Below, in pieces: positions 50,872 to 59,875 of a stretch of 64,000 nucleotides of DNA. This DNA is from Spirochaetaceae bacterium. Lineage in GTDB: Bacteria > Spirochaetota > Spirochaetia > SZUA-6 > DRHE01. The DNA is taken from the NCBI GenBank assembly GCA_020353535.1, contig CP070696.1, forward strand, positions 2,062,016 to 2,126,015, given 5' to 3'. A model generated the notes under the pieces. That model did not search any database and was not told where the DNA came from. It saw only the letters and a list, made by a program, of their open reading frames with translations. The translations under genes and the position numbers were made by a program. Each line of letters starts with the position of its first letter. The stretch's first letter is position 1.

Positions 50872-51859
50872 AAGCGACTCCCTCTACCTCCTGCTCGGAC
50901 CGGAGGAGGGAGAAAAAGACTCTTTTGTCGAGCGGTTGATCGGAAAAATTGCCAAATCGATCGGTCAGCCTCCTGAGGTACACCGTTTCTATTCCTTTGA
51001 CAGGGAGCTGCCCGAGGTGCTTGCTACTCTGCGCAACGGCGCTCTCTTCTCCCCCTACAGAATCGTGCTTCTTCGCAATGTCGAGTTGTTGAAGGGCAAA
51101 AAGGATTTGGATCAACTGGCCGAGTATGCCGCTGCTCCGGCGGCCCAGAGCTCCCTGGTGATGTTCAGCGAGGAGATCGGTCGAATCGACAGGCGCCTGG
51201 AAAGGCTGGTGCCCAAGGAGAACAAGGTCATCTTCTGGGAGCTGTTCGAGAACCAGAAGATGGGCTGGATCCTCAATTTCTTCAGGAAGCGGAACATCCG
51301 CATCGATTCCCAAGCCACTGCCTTTCTGCTCGAGATGGTGGAGAACAACACCAAGGAATTGAAAGACATTTGCGAGAAGCTGAGCATTTTTTTCGGTGAG
51401 GGCAGTGAAATCGGATACACGGACGTGGAGAAGATACTCTACCACAGCAAGGATGAAAACGTCTTTACCCTCTTCGATAAGATAGCCGGCAGGGATCTTG
51501 ATGCTGCTTTGGAGGTGTTGGCCAAACTGCTGCTCAGCCGTGAGGCTGATGCGGTAGGACTCCTTGCGGGTTTGCTCCTTCAGATGCGAAGATTAAAGGC
51601 CTTGAAGCTGCTGATCGAGAAGCGCTACTCCTATGAGGAGGCGTTCTCCCGCGTTAAGATCACCGGTAAGCGGATGCAGAAAATCTACGCCGCGGGTGCT
51701 CAAGCCTACAGTTTGAAGGAACTTCAGGCCATCATTCAGCTGATTGCCCGCTTTGACTACCGGGTCCGCTCCCTGGGTACCGTTCTGCACCCCACCGTTC
51801 TTCAGCTTTTCCTGTACTATCTGATCGTCAAAGGTGGCAGCGGCACGTTCAAGTTATAG
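50864..51859 (+). CDS. holA: DNA polymerase III delta subunit
   Basis: The 331-residue protein begins MSKSDSLYLLLGPEEGEKDS, the AAA+-like fold entry of HolA (delta), with VLATLRNGALFSPYRIVLLR and SLVMFSEEIGRIDRRLERL. The middle has ITAFLLEMVENN-like helices (IDSQATAFLLEMVENNTKEL) and the C-terminal collar domain DLDAALEVLAKLLLSREADA, LLLQMRRLKALKLL. Delta opens the beta clamp in the clamp loader. It starts within lexA (8-nt overlap). The Walker motifs are absent, as expected for delta. Confidence 0.88.
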   Translation: MSKSDSLYLLLGPEEGEKDSFVERLIGKIAKSIGQPPEVHRFYSFDRELPEVLATLRNGALFSPYRIVLLRNVELLKGKKDLDQLAEYAAAPAAQSSLVMFSEEIGRIDRRLERLVPKENKVIFWELFENQKMGWILNFFRKRNIRIDSQATAFLLEMVENNTKELKDICEKLSIFFGEGSEIGYTDVEKILYHSKDENVFTLFDKIAGRDLDAALEVLAKLLLSREADAVGLLAGLLLQMRRLKALKLLIEKRYSYEEAFSRVKITGKRMQKIYAAGAQAYSLKELQAIIQLIARFDYRVRSLGTVLHPTVLQLFLYYLIVKGGSGTFKL

Positions 51860-51885
51860 AGAGCTGTCAAGAACCGCTCCCCGGG

Positions 51886-52380
51886 CTACCGCTCGGTTCC
51901 ATCCAGACCTATGCTCTTACCCTCGGACAGGTAGATCAGTGGATTGACGATTACCTCGAAGTGCAGGTGCTCTCCGGTTGAAATTCCCGTGTTTCCCTGC
52001 CTTCCGATAACCTCTCCTGTCTCGACTCGATCGCCCTCGCTGACGTAGGTGCTCGAGAGATGGCCGTACAGCGTGAGGGTTCCGTTCAAGTGATCGATGA
52101 CCACCAGCCCGCCATAGATGGGATGACCCTTGTAGAAGCCATTCGGTGCAGGCCAATGTTCGGCAACCACCCCTGCCGCCGCTGCCTTAACCGGGCAGTG
52201 GTGCGGCCCAACCAGATCCATCCCCTTGTGCAGCTTGGATTCCTCTTTACCACCCATGGGATCGCTGCGGTATCCCGAACCCGAGGAGATCCAGTAGTTG
52301 TCCATAGGAGGTAGCAGTTCCATGGACCATGCGGTTAGTGCTAAAAGTATAAAAATGGCAGAAATATATATCCGTTTCAT
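51886..52380 (-). CDS. M23 family metallopeptidase (LytM-like), secreted
   Basis: The 164-residue protein (ATG at 52380 after GGGAAAGC) has a signal peptide (KRIYISAIFILLALTAWS). The M23 domain carries the zinc motif SKLHKGMDLVGP (H..D), GHLSSTYVSEGDRVETGEVI with a catalytic-type His, and HLHFEVIVNP (HxH). It cuts peptidoglycan cross-bridges or regulates amidases. It is convergent with holA. The M23 HxxxD spacing is normal, so activity is expected. uvrC on the same strand ends upstream of it, so read-through is possible. Confidence 0.88.
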   Translation of the reverse strand: MKRIYISAIFILLALTAWSMELLPPMDNYWISSGSGYRSDPMGGKEESKLHKGMDLVGPHHCPVKAAAAGVVAEHWPAPNGFYKGHPIYGGLVVIDHLNGTLTLYGHLSSTYVSEGDRVETGEVIGRQGNTGISTGEHLHFEVIVNPLIYLSEGKSIGLDGTER

Positions 52381-52467
52381 AGTGCTTTCCCACTTCGTTT
52401 TCGTGTCGCTCGCTAATATACTGACGAATTTCTTGATCGACAAATGCTGACGGCGCAGATCCAGACT

Positions 52468-54285
52468 TTAGCTCTCCAGTTTGGATAGATAGGTGAGCAG
52501 TTCCCGAGCCTGTTGCAGGCTGCAGGATGCCGCAGTGGCGATTGCTTCTGGCTGCTGCCTGCGGATTTCAGCGAGAGAGCCAAAAGCGGTCAGCAGGGCT
52601 TTACTTCGCTTTTTACCAATCCCCCGCACACTCTCCAGCACGGAGGTGTTCAGCTCCGTAGCGCGCACCCGTTTGTGGAAAGTTGTGGCGAAACGATGGG
52701 CTTCATCCCGCACGGCCTGGAGCATGCGAAGCGCCTCGGAGCCCTCCGGGAGTATCAGAGGATTCCCCTGTTCGGGAAGGAAAAGTTCTTCCTGTTTCTT
52801 GGCCAGGCCTACAACCGGAATGCGGGGGCCCTCGAGAGCTTTGAGCATACTCACCGCCGAGCTGACCTGCCCCTTGCCCCCGTCGATCAGAATCAGATCG
52901 GGGAGTTTTGACCTTTCGTTGAGCTGCCGTGCGTATCTTCGGGCCACCACCTCCCGAATAGCCTCGAAATCATCGATACGGCCGTTGAGGGAACGAATAT
53001 GGTAGTGTCGGTAGCCGCTTTTCTGCGGGCGGCCGTCCAAAAAGGTCACCAGGGAAGCTACCGTCTGTTTGCCCGCCAGATGAGCGATATCGAAGCCTTC
53101 AATCCGCCGGGGTGGACGCTTCAGGTGAAGGATTTCCTGAAGATTTGCCAAGGCCTGTTTCTTGCGTTCCCCCTCGGCCTCCAGGCGGAAGCGGGCATTT
53201 TCGGCTGCCATGGCAACCAGGCGGGCATGCCGGCCTTTCTTCGGAAAGCTCACCGTGATCCGGGAACCAGTGATCTCCTTTAGGTAGCTCCCCAACAGTT
53301 GCCCGGATTGGATCGATTCCAGCGCAGCCGGGAGGTACAGCATTCTGGGTAGATGAGTTCTTCCTCCGTAGTACTGCCCTAGAAAAGCGGGCAGGAACTC
53401 TTCCTCGATGGAGTAGTTTTCCAGAAGCATCGAGTCTCTGCCGATCAGCTTGCCCGCCCGCAGCTGAAGCACGGTCAGGCGCACCCGATCTTCCCCGCTC
53501 CAGTAGCCCAGGTAGTCCCTTGCTTCACTCTGGAAGTCGACGACTTTCTGCTCCTCCGACAGGGAGTGAAGCGCTTCGAGTTGATCTCGAAACACGGAGG
53601 CTTTCTCGTACTCCTGCTGGTCGCTGGCCTGCTTCATCTTCTGCCGCAACTCCCGGGCCAGCTCCTCGGTCCTTCCGGCCAAGAGCATCTTTACCCGTTG
53701 CACCCGCTGCTGATACTCTTCCCGACTGATTTTTCCCGCGCACACACCGGGGCAGCGGCCGATGTGAAAATAAAAGCAGGGCTGCTTCTTTTCCTTCACC
53801 TGACCCCTACATTTACGAAGGGGGAAGATTTTGTCTATGATATTCAGATACAGGTCGATATGGCCGACCTTGGGGAAAGGTCCGTAGTACTTGGATCCAT
53901 CGAAAATGATACGCCGAGTACGGAAGACCCTTGGGTACTCCTCATTTGTCAAACGGATGACCGGATAGGTCTTGCCATCTTTGAGATTTATGTTGTACTT
54001 CGGTTTCCACCGTTTGATGAGATTGTTTTCCAGCAAAAGAGCTTCCGCCTCGCTACCCGTCGGAAAGAGCTCCAGGTCGCCGATTCGAGCCTGAAGATGC
54101 CGGGTTTTTACGTCTCTGCTGTCGGTGAAGTATGCCCGAATTCGTTTTTTGAGGCTCTTGGCCTTGCCTACGTAGAGGATCTTCCCGTCGGTGGCTTTGA
54201 GGATGTAAACACCGGGGGAGTCCGGTAAATGTTTCAATTTTTCCGGCAGATCGGGCTTTTGGATTTCTCTCATCCCGGTATTCAT
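52468..54285 (-). CDS. uvrC: UvrC excinuclease subunit
   Basis: The 605-residue protein has an N-terminal GIY-YIG endonuclease (LPDSPGVYILKATDGKILYV, GKAKSLKKRIRAYF), then a Cys-containing segment (CRGQVKEKKQPCFYFHIGRC), a UVR motif (EDLRQKMKQASDQQEYEKAS region), the RNase H-like C-terminal nuclease (IEGFDIAHLAGKQTVASLVT; DLILIDGGKGQVSSAVSML) and a C-terminal helix-hairpin-helix (VRGIGKKRSKALLTAFGSLA). It makes the dual incisions in nucleotide excision repair. It is divergent from the LamG-like gene at 54327; no lexA-linked site is recognised. Confidence 0.97.
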   Translation of the reverse strand: MNTGMREIQKPDLPEKLKHLPDSPGVYILKATDGKILYVGKAKSLKKRIRAYFTDSRDVKTRHLQARIGDLELFPTGSEAEALLLENNLIKRWKPKYNINLKDGKTYPVIRLTNEEYPRVFRTRRIIFDGSKYYGPFPKVGHIDLYLNIIDKIFPLRKCRGQVKEKKQPCFYFHIGRCPGVCAGKISREEYQQRVQRVKMLLAGRTEELARELRQKMKQASDQQEYEKASVFRDQLEALHSLSEEQKVVDFQSEARDYLGYWSGEDRVRLTVLQLRAGKLIGRDSMLLENYSIEEEFLPAFLGQYYGGRTHLPRMLYLPAALESIQSGQLLGSYLKEITGSRITVSFPKKGRHARLVAMAAENARFRLEAEGERKKQALANLQEILHLKRPPRRIEGFDIAHLAGKQTVASLVTFLDGRPQKSGYRHYHIRSLNGRIDDFEAIREVVARRYARQLNERSKLPDLILIDGGKGQVSSAVSMLKALEGPRIPVVGLAKKQEELFLPEQGNPLILPEGSEALRMLQAVRDEAHRFATTFHKRVRATELNTSVLESVRGIGKKRSKALLTAFGSLAEIRRQQPEAIATAASCSLQQARELLTYLSKLES

Positions 54286-54313
54286 GTTGTATTCTGAGCG
54301 TTCCGATTATAAT
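54284..54313 (+). promoter_or_regulatory. Possible promoter of the LamG/FN3 gene
   Basis: A perfect TATAAT (54308-54313) has candidate -35 elements ATGTTG (54284-54289, 18-bp spacer) or TTGTAT (54287-54292, 15-bp spacer). It overlaps the ATG at 54312, favouring the GTG at 54327 as the true start. Confidence 0.45.
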
Positions 54314-54326
54314 GTATAGAAGAATA

Positions 54327-55844
54327 GTGAAAAAGATAACTCTTACCTGTTGCTTCCTCATACCTCTGTGTCTCGGTACTCTCTCGGCGTTGGACCGAGA
54401 GATCGTTTTGGGACGGGAAGATCACTGGCGGGATGTTTCGGCGATCGAGAATCTCACCATGTTGACGGGTCGGTGGGGAAGCTATGATCTGATGTTGAAG
54501 CAGGCGGAATATGCAGCGGATGGACGCACCGACCTGCTGGTTCATTTTAATAACCTCCCCTTCCAGGATCATCTGAACCACTATCAGGTCAGGGCCGAGG
54601 ATGTGTTGCTTTCCCAGCGTGTGGTCGCCCTTGGCGAGAGCAGCGGCGGATTCAACGGCTCGAGTCGGGGATTGCACCTGGTTCCCAAGCCAGGAGCTCT
54701 TCTCTACCGGGGAACCTGGATTGGGGATTTCAGCATCGAGTTCTGGCTCTATCCCGCGCTGTTGAGAGACGGGGAGCAGGTGTTCCTCTGGCAGGGAGCC
54801 CGCTGGAATGGTGATAGTGTAGTCCCGCAGGAGCTGCGCTGTACCGTGCAGGATAGAGGGCTCGCCTGGGCATTCGAAAATTTTTTTACCGGGCCTATCG
54901 GACAGACCACGTCGATCCGTTTTCGGGGAGCAACGTCCCTGGTTCCCGAAGATTGGCACCACCACCTGCTTCGTTACGACAGCAAGATGGGAATGTTGGA
55001 GTACCTGGTAGACGGTATTCCCGAGGCGATCCTCTACGCAACGGACTCTGGCCGGGAACAGGGATCGATTTTGCTACCCTTTGCCGGGGGCGCGGGTCCC
55101 GGGCTGGTAAAAGTTGGTGATCGCTTTACCGGATTTTTGGATGAGTTGCGTATTTCCCGATACTTTGTGGAATCGCCCAATCTGAACAGATACTCGAGCG
55201 ATATCGGTTATTTCGTAAGCCGCACCTTTGATCTGGGTTACACGGGAACGACGCTAAAACGGATCGAGGGGGTGTACAGAACTCCCGGTGATACTGCACT
55301 ATATTTCTACTACAGAATGACCGATCGTGCAGATGCGGATACCTCGACTGTCCCGTGGACTCAATTCGAGGCGGGAGAATCCCTTAGCCGGGCGCCCCTA
55401 GGCCGGGCGCCCCTGCCCGACAGCCACGGCCGTTTCCTCCAGGTTATGGTCGAGCTGTATCCAGATGGAAGCCGGCGGTACTCCCCGGAGCTGTCGGAGC
55501 TTCGTATCGTATATGAGCAGGATCTGCCCCCCGCTCCCCCGACGGGTGTATACGCCGAGGCCGGGAACGGTAGGGTGCAGCTGTATTGGAACTCGGTGAA
55601 TGAAGATGATCTGGGTGGGTACTTCGTCTACTACGGCTCGGAACCCGGCAGCTATCGCGGCACTGACAGCGACCTCGGACCCTCGCCCATCGATGTGGGT
55701 AAAGAGTCTCAAATCGATGTGACCGGCCTGAGCAACAGCAGACTGTATTACTTCAGCGTCGTGGCCTACGACGCAACCGATCCTCCCCACCGCAGTCTGT
55801 TTTCCCGGGAAGTCAGTGCGCGACCGTCGAAACTGCTTCCCTAA
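54327..55844 (+). CDS. Secreted protein with LamG/ConA-like and fibronectin type III-like domains
   Basis: The ~505-residue protein (GTG at 54327; ATG at 54312 is an alternative) has a signal peptide (KKITLTCCFLIPLCLGTLSA). A concanavalin/LamG-like beta sandwich covers ~110-310 (RGTWIGDFSIEFWLYPALLR; EDWHHHLLRYDSKMGMLEYL; LDELRISRYFV). A middle beta region follows, then a C-terminal FN3 domain (~410-500; APPTGVYAEAGNGRVQLYWN; LSNSRLYYFSVVAYDATDPP). It is likely a surface or periplasmic glycan-binding protein. An in-frame GC-rich duplicate (LSRAPLGRAPLPDS) interrupts the middle region. It is followed 14 nt later by the TPR gene. Confidence 0.78.
   Translation: MKKITLTCCFLIPLCLGTLSALDREIVLGREDHWRDVSAIENLTMLTGRWGSYDLMLKQAEYAADGRTDLLVHFNNLPFQDHLNHYQVRAEDVLLSQRVVALGESSGGFNGSSRGLHLVPKPGALLYRGTWIGDFSIEFWLYPALLRDGEQVFLWQGARWNGDSVVPQELRCTVQDRGLAWAFENFFTGPIGQTTSIRFRGATSLVPEDWHHHLLRYDSKMGMLEYLVDGIPEAILYATDSGREQGSILLPFAGGAGPGLVKVGDRFTGFLDELRISRYFVESPNLNRYSSDIGYFVSRTFDLGYTGTTLKRIEGVYRTPGDTALYFYYRMTDRADADTSTVPWTQFEAGESLSRAPLGRAPLPDSHGRFLQVMVELYPDGSRRYSPELSELRIVYEQDLPPAPPTGVYAEAGNGRVQLYWNSVNEDDLGGYFVYYGSEPGSYRGTDSDLGPSPIDVGKESQIDVTGLSNSRLYYFSVVAYDATDPPHRSLFSREVSARPSKLLP
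55387..55414. repeat. GC-rich 15-bp tandem repeat inside the LamG/FN3 gene
   Basis: GCCGGGCGCCCCT occurs at 55387-55399 and again at 55402-55414, pitch 15 bp, in frame (RAPLG-RAPLP). It shares the GGGCG...CCC core with the repeats at 18644 and 39063. Confidence 0.75.
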
Positions 55845-55858
55845 AGGCGGATTTTCGG

Positions 55859-58800
55859 ATGAAGGCGATGACGGTCCACGAATCTCTTACCCGAGCTCGC
55901 AAAGCCTATCGGATCGGGGATTACATTCTCGCCGAGAAGATGCTGCTGAACGCGATCGAACGCAATCCCCGCATGAGCCTGGTGTACAATTTCCTCGGAA
56001 GCGTCTATGACAAGCTTGGGAACTACGAGCAGGCGATCCGACAGATCAAGCAGGCCATTAAACTAAAACAGGACTTTACCGAGGCTTACAACAACCTTGG
56101 GGTGGTTTTACGAAAAATCGACCGCTATGACGAAGCCATCGTCGCCTTTCGCCAGGCTCTGAGCCTGGCGCCGCAAAGGGCCGACATCCACTACAATCTC
56201 GGGAATGTATACAAGAGCTTGGGTCAGGATTCCAAAGCCCGTGAAGAGTTCTCCAAGGCGTTGAAGCTCGAGCCTAGATTCGTACCGGCCTACAACAACC
56301 TGGGAACCGTTTTGGAGCGGCAGAATCGCTTCGAAGAGGCCATCGCTACCTACCGGCGCGGTCTGGAGCAGGATTTCAACCAGCCCAATCTCCACTACAA
56401 CCTGGGTATTGCCCTTCAAAAACAGGGGAATCTCCAGGAAGCCCAGTCCGAGTTCGAGCAGGCTCTGAAGGTAAGACCCGGTTGGGTGGAGGCCATGAAC
56501 AACCTGGGCGTAATTCTCCAAACACAGGGTAAAAACAACGAAGCCCTCCAGGTCTTTCAGGAGATTCTCAAATTCGATCCCGACAATCTTCAGGCTCTCA
56601 ACAACCTCGGTGTCGTGTATGGCCAATTGGGAATGAACGATGAGGCGGTACGGCACTATCGGGAAGCCCTGAAGATCGATCCTTCCTATTTTTCCGCCGT
56701 ATCCAACCTGGGAGCACTTCTTGAAAACCGGGGCCAATTTTCCGAAGCCCTCGAGGAGTTCAGCAGACTCGTGGATTTGGATCCGGACAATCTGGAGGGC
56801 CGTGTTCGGCTGGCCAGTACCTATTTCTACCTCGAGCGGTTCAAAGAGGCTGCGGCACTGCTGATCGACATCCTCAAGAGAACGCCGAACCACGGTCCCA
56901 GCTTGAGAACCCTGGCCAAGGTGTATCAAAGATCGGGAAACGATCAACAGGCGGAGCAGCTGTACAGAAGACTGCTTGAGGTTGAACCGGAGAACAAGGA
57001 GTTTCATCTCGATATCGCCGAGGTCGCCAAAGAGAAGGGGGACATGCAGACAGCGGAGCGAGAACTGCGCACCTACCTGGACAGCGTTCCGGAGGACAGC
57101 AAAGCTCGTTTGCTTCTGGGAGAGTTATACCTGCAGCAGAACCGATACAAGCACGCTTCTCAGGTTTTCAAAGATATCCTGGCCGATCATCCGGATCATG
57201 TGGAGGCACATGAGCTTCTGGCCGCGACCTATCGAAAGATGGGCAATCCGACGGGGGCCCTGGAAACTCTGGAGAAGGTTATGACCCTGGAAGGCACCCG
57301 GGCCGATTCCGCGGATCTGGATAAGTTGCGTATCACCTTGGATACCTATGAGGATACAATTTCCGAATTTGCCTCTCCCCTTCGTGCGGAGCTGAACGAG
57401 AATATTGAAAAGTTGAAAAACCTGAGGCGGAAAGTGACGGCCGAGGAGGACCAGGAGCCTGCCCTGGATTATGAATCATTGGCTAAACAAGAGCAGTCCA
57501 TGAAGCAGCTCGATGCGGTCCCGATCATTCATTTCGGTGGACAGGAACCGGCTATCAAGATCGAGGAAGAGGTGGAAGCCATCGATCTGGATGAGATGGA
57601 GGAAACTCTTGAACCGTCGAGGATTGAGATCGAAGATCGAACTCCGGAATCATTAATGTCTCTTCTGGACAATCAAAAACTCTACAACGAGAATCCAGCC
57701 TGGAAGGATTTCCAGCTTCCACCCAGTTTTACCGAGCGTCCTCGACAGATGCCCCGCCCCGAACCACCGCAGTTTCGGGAAGCGGAACCTCCGAGTGTAT
57801 CCCAGCCTTCGGAGTACCAGCCATCCCGTGCCGAAGCTGAAGAGGCCCTTGATCGGATGGCCGCTGATCGCGCTCCGCGCCAGCCTTCGGCGGAGAGCCG
57901 GGAGGCCGTATCCCCCGGCCTCGGGCAACCGCTCAGCGAACCTGTTCCGCCGACCTCACGCCAGGAGCAGCAATCGTTTTCAGCCGCCCAGGAACTGCTC
58001 TCTCAATCTCTCCGGGAATCGATGCGGGCGCAAGCCCAGATGATGGACCGGCTTACTCAGGAGATGGGGGAGTTATACGCCCGAACGGCCAGCCGTTCTC
58101 AGTTCATGCCCATGCAACCGTCGCTCCAGGAACCTGCCCCGCATGCTTTTCCCCGTTATCAACCTCCGTCGCAAGCTTTTCCTCCACTCGGACCTTCGGC
58201 GCCGCTGGAAGAACCCGTTGTACCCCCACCGCTAGAAGCTACTGAGGGGATCCCCCGTTTCGCCAGGGATTTTGTAGCTGAGGAGGAACAGGTCGAGCCT
58301 CTTGTCCTGGAAGGAGCGCCAGGCACGGGGGAACCGGCATATGCCGGAGGCAGGGGCGCAGCGGGCATGGAGACTCCCGCTACTCCTGAAGCTCGCCTTG
58401 AGGGATCCCGTGAACAGAAAGCAAAGCCGGGGGAGGAGAAGAAGGATCTCCGCCAAAGGCTTCGAGATTTTCTGAAACGAATACGAGAGCGCCTGGAACA
58501 GCGCAGATCGAAACAGGATCAGGGTGTTGCCGCAGTCAAACCCACGGCTGGACCAAAGAGATCAAAGAAACCCAAGGTGAAAAACGGCGGCAAGGTCCAA
58601 GGTCCTTCCTCACCACCGGTCGCACCGTCGGCGTCGCTCGTGAACTATCTGGAGGAGCTGACCGAATATCTTCCGGAGCGACGGAAAAGTAGTTTTCTTC
58701 ACAGTGACGCGCGTTTGAAGATAGAGTATATTAAGTCAAAACTTCAGGGGAGATCGGGGATCAAAAAGAATATCGAAAGCCGGTTTGTGCCACGGGCTGA

Positions 58801-58987
58801 CCAGGCGGTAAGCGGTTCGGCTGGCAGCACTGTTGATCGATCTGCCAGCAGCGCCCCCATGGACATGGGGAAAATTGCCGAGACTTTTGATTTCATGAAA
58901 AACCTGGCCTCCTATCACCCGGACAAGACCCTCGGAACGATGCTGCAGTCTAAGCTCAACGGAATCCTTCACAAGATCAGGAAATGA
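55859..58987 (+). CDS. Large TPR protein with disordered Pro/Glu-rich and basic C-terminal regions
   Basis: The 1042-residue protein has no signal peptide. Residues ~5-490 hold about 13-14 TPR units (e.g. AYNNLGVVLRKIDRYDEAIV, NLHYNLGIALQKQGNLQEAQ, ALNNLGVVYGQLGMNDEAVR). A coiled stretch (~500-530) follows, then a low-complexity Pro/Glu/Ser/Gln region (~560-840), a basic helical segment (KDLRQRLRDFLKRIRERLEQ, ~875) and a Lys-rich linker. Two related helical modules end it (YLPERRKSSFLHSDARLKIE; YHPDKTLGTMLQSKLNGILH). It looks like a cytoplasmic scaffold with a long flexible tether. The specific role is not known. It is followed 4 nt later by the HDOD gene. Confidence 0.82.
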   Translation: MKAMTVHESLTRARKAYRIGDYILAEKMLLNAIERNPRMSLVYNFLGSVYDKLGNYEQAIRQIKQAIKLKQDFTEAYNNLGVVLRKIDRYDEAIVAFRQALSLAPQRADIHYNLGNVYKSLGQDSKAREEFSKALKLEPRFVPAYNNLGTVLERQNRFEEAIATYRRGLEQDFNQPNLHYNLGIALQKQGNLQEAQSEFEQALKVRPGWVEAMNNLGVILQTQGKNNEALQVFQEILKFDPDNLQALNNLGVVYGQLGMNDEAVRHYREALKIDPSYFSAVSNLGALLENRGQFSEALEEFSRLVDLDPDNLEGRVRLASTYFYLERFKEAAALLIDILKRTPNHGPSLRTLAKVYQRSGNDQQAEQLYRRLLEVEPENKEFHLDIAEVAKEKGDMQTAERELRTYLDSVPEDSKARLLLGELYLQQNRYKHASQVFKDILADHPDHVEAHELLAATYRKMGNPTGALETLEKVMTLEGTRADSADLDKLRITLDTYEDTISEFASPLRAELNENIEKLKNLRRKVTAEEDQEPALDYESLAKQEQSMKQLDAVPIIHFGGQEPAIKIEEEVEAIDLDEMEETLEPSRIEIEDRTPESLMSLLDNQKLYNENPAWKDFQLPPSFTERPRQMPRPEPPQFREAEPPSVSQPSEYQPSRAEAEEALDRMAADRAPRQPSAESREAVSPGLGQPLSEPVPPTSRQEQQSFSAAQELLSQSLRESMRAQAQMMDRLTQEMGELYARTASRSQFMPMQPSLQEPAPHAFPRYQPPSQAFPPLGPSAPLEEPVVPPPLEATEGIPRFARDFVAEEEQVEPLVLEGAPGTGEPAYAGGRGAAGMETPATPEARLEGSREQKAKPGEEKKDLRQRLRDFLKRIRERLEQRRSKQDQGVAAVKPTAGPKRSKKPKVKNGGKVQGPSSPPVAPSASLVNYLEELTEYLPERRKSSFLHSDARLKIEYIKSKLQGRSGIKKNIESRFVPRADQAVSGSAGSTVDRSASSAPMDMGKIAETFDFMKNLASYHPDKTLGTMLQSKLNGILHKIRK

Positions 58988-58991
58988 GGCG

Positions 58992-59861
58992 ATGGAGAAA
59001 GATACAATACTGAAGGTTATCCAGGCCTACGTGCACAAGATGCCGGCTTTGCCGGTAACGGTTGCCAAGGTTCTGGAAATAACAAACAATCCCAAAACCT
59101 CCCCGGCCGACCTGAACCAGATAATCAGCCTCGATCCGGTACTCATGGGAAAAGTGATGAGGCTGATCAACTCGGCGTATTATTCCCTCCCAAACCAGAT
59201 CACATCGCTGGTGCGAGCTATCATCATGCTGGGCATCAACACAGTCAAAAACCTGGCCTTGAGTACCGCGGTTCTTGGCACCTTGGGGCGGGCCAGCGAT
59301 TTTCAGGCTCTCAACATGGAGGGTTTTTGGAGGCATTCGATCAGTGTCGGGGTGACGGCCAAGCTGATTGCCACCCGCAGGAATGTGGATCCGAAAATCC
59401 GGGAAGAGTACTTCATCGCGGGACTGCTGCACGACATCGGCAAGATTCCGCTGAACAACAAGCTTGCCAAGGAATACGTGCAGGCGGTTTCCAACACGGA
59501 TCGGGCACACACGCCGCTGTACAAATCGGAAGAAGAAATCATGCTGGTGAATCACGCCATGGTGGGAAAATTGATAATTGATAACTGGCGGTTGGGGGAA
59601 AACCTCTCCGATGCGGTGTGTTTTCACCACAATTTGGGTGAGTACACGGGCAAGCATAGGGAGCTGGTGGTCACCGTGGCGATCGCGAATCTCTTCAGCA
59701 ACACCTACGAGCTGGGTTTCTCCGGTGATCGCTATCCTGAGGAGCTGTCCGCTGAAGTGCTCCAGGAGATGGGCGTCGACTGGGACTATCTGGAGAGTAT
59801 TGAAGATTCTGTAAAAGCGGAGATCGAAAAAGCCCAAGTGTTTCTGCAGGTGGCTCGCTAA
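58992..59861 (+). CDS. HDOD-domain protein
   Basis: The 289-residue protein has the HDOD fold: MPALPVTVAKVLEITNNPKT, LISLDPVLMGKVMRLINSAY-type segment, LVRAIIMLGINTVKNLALST, and an HD-like stretch YFIAGLLHDIGKIPLNNKLA with a true HD pair, then NHAMVGKLIIDNWRL and HHNLGEYTG. HDOD proteins lack full phosphodiesterase activity in general, although the HD here is retained. They act in signal-regulated cell responses. It is 4 nt after the TPR gene and 14 nt before the metallo-hydrolase gene, so the three form one unit. Confidence 0.88.
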   Translation: MEKDTILKVIQAYVHKMPALPVTVAKVLEITNNPKTSPADLNQIISLDPVLMGKVMRLINSAYYSLPNQITSLVRAIIMLGINTVKNLALSTAVLGTLGRASDFQALNMEGFWRHSISVGVTAKLIATRRNVDPKIREEYFIAGLLHDIGKIPLNNKLAKEYVQAVSNTDRAHTPLYKSEEEIMLVNHAMVGKLIIDNWRLGENLSDAVCFHHNLGEYTGKHRELVVTVAIANLFSNTYELGFSGDRYPEELSAEVLQEMGVDWDYLESIEDSVKAEIEKAQVFLQVAR

Positions 59862-59875
59862 AAAAGGTTGAACGA

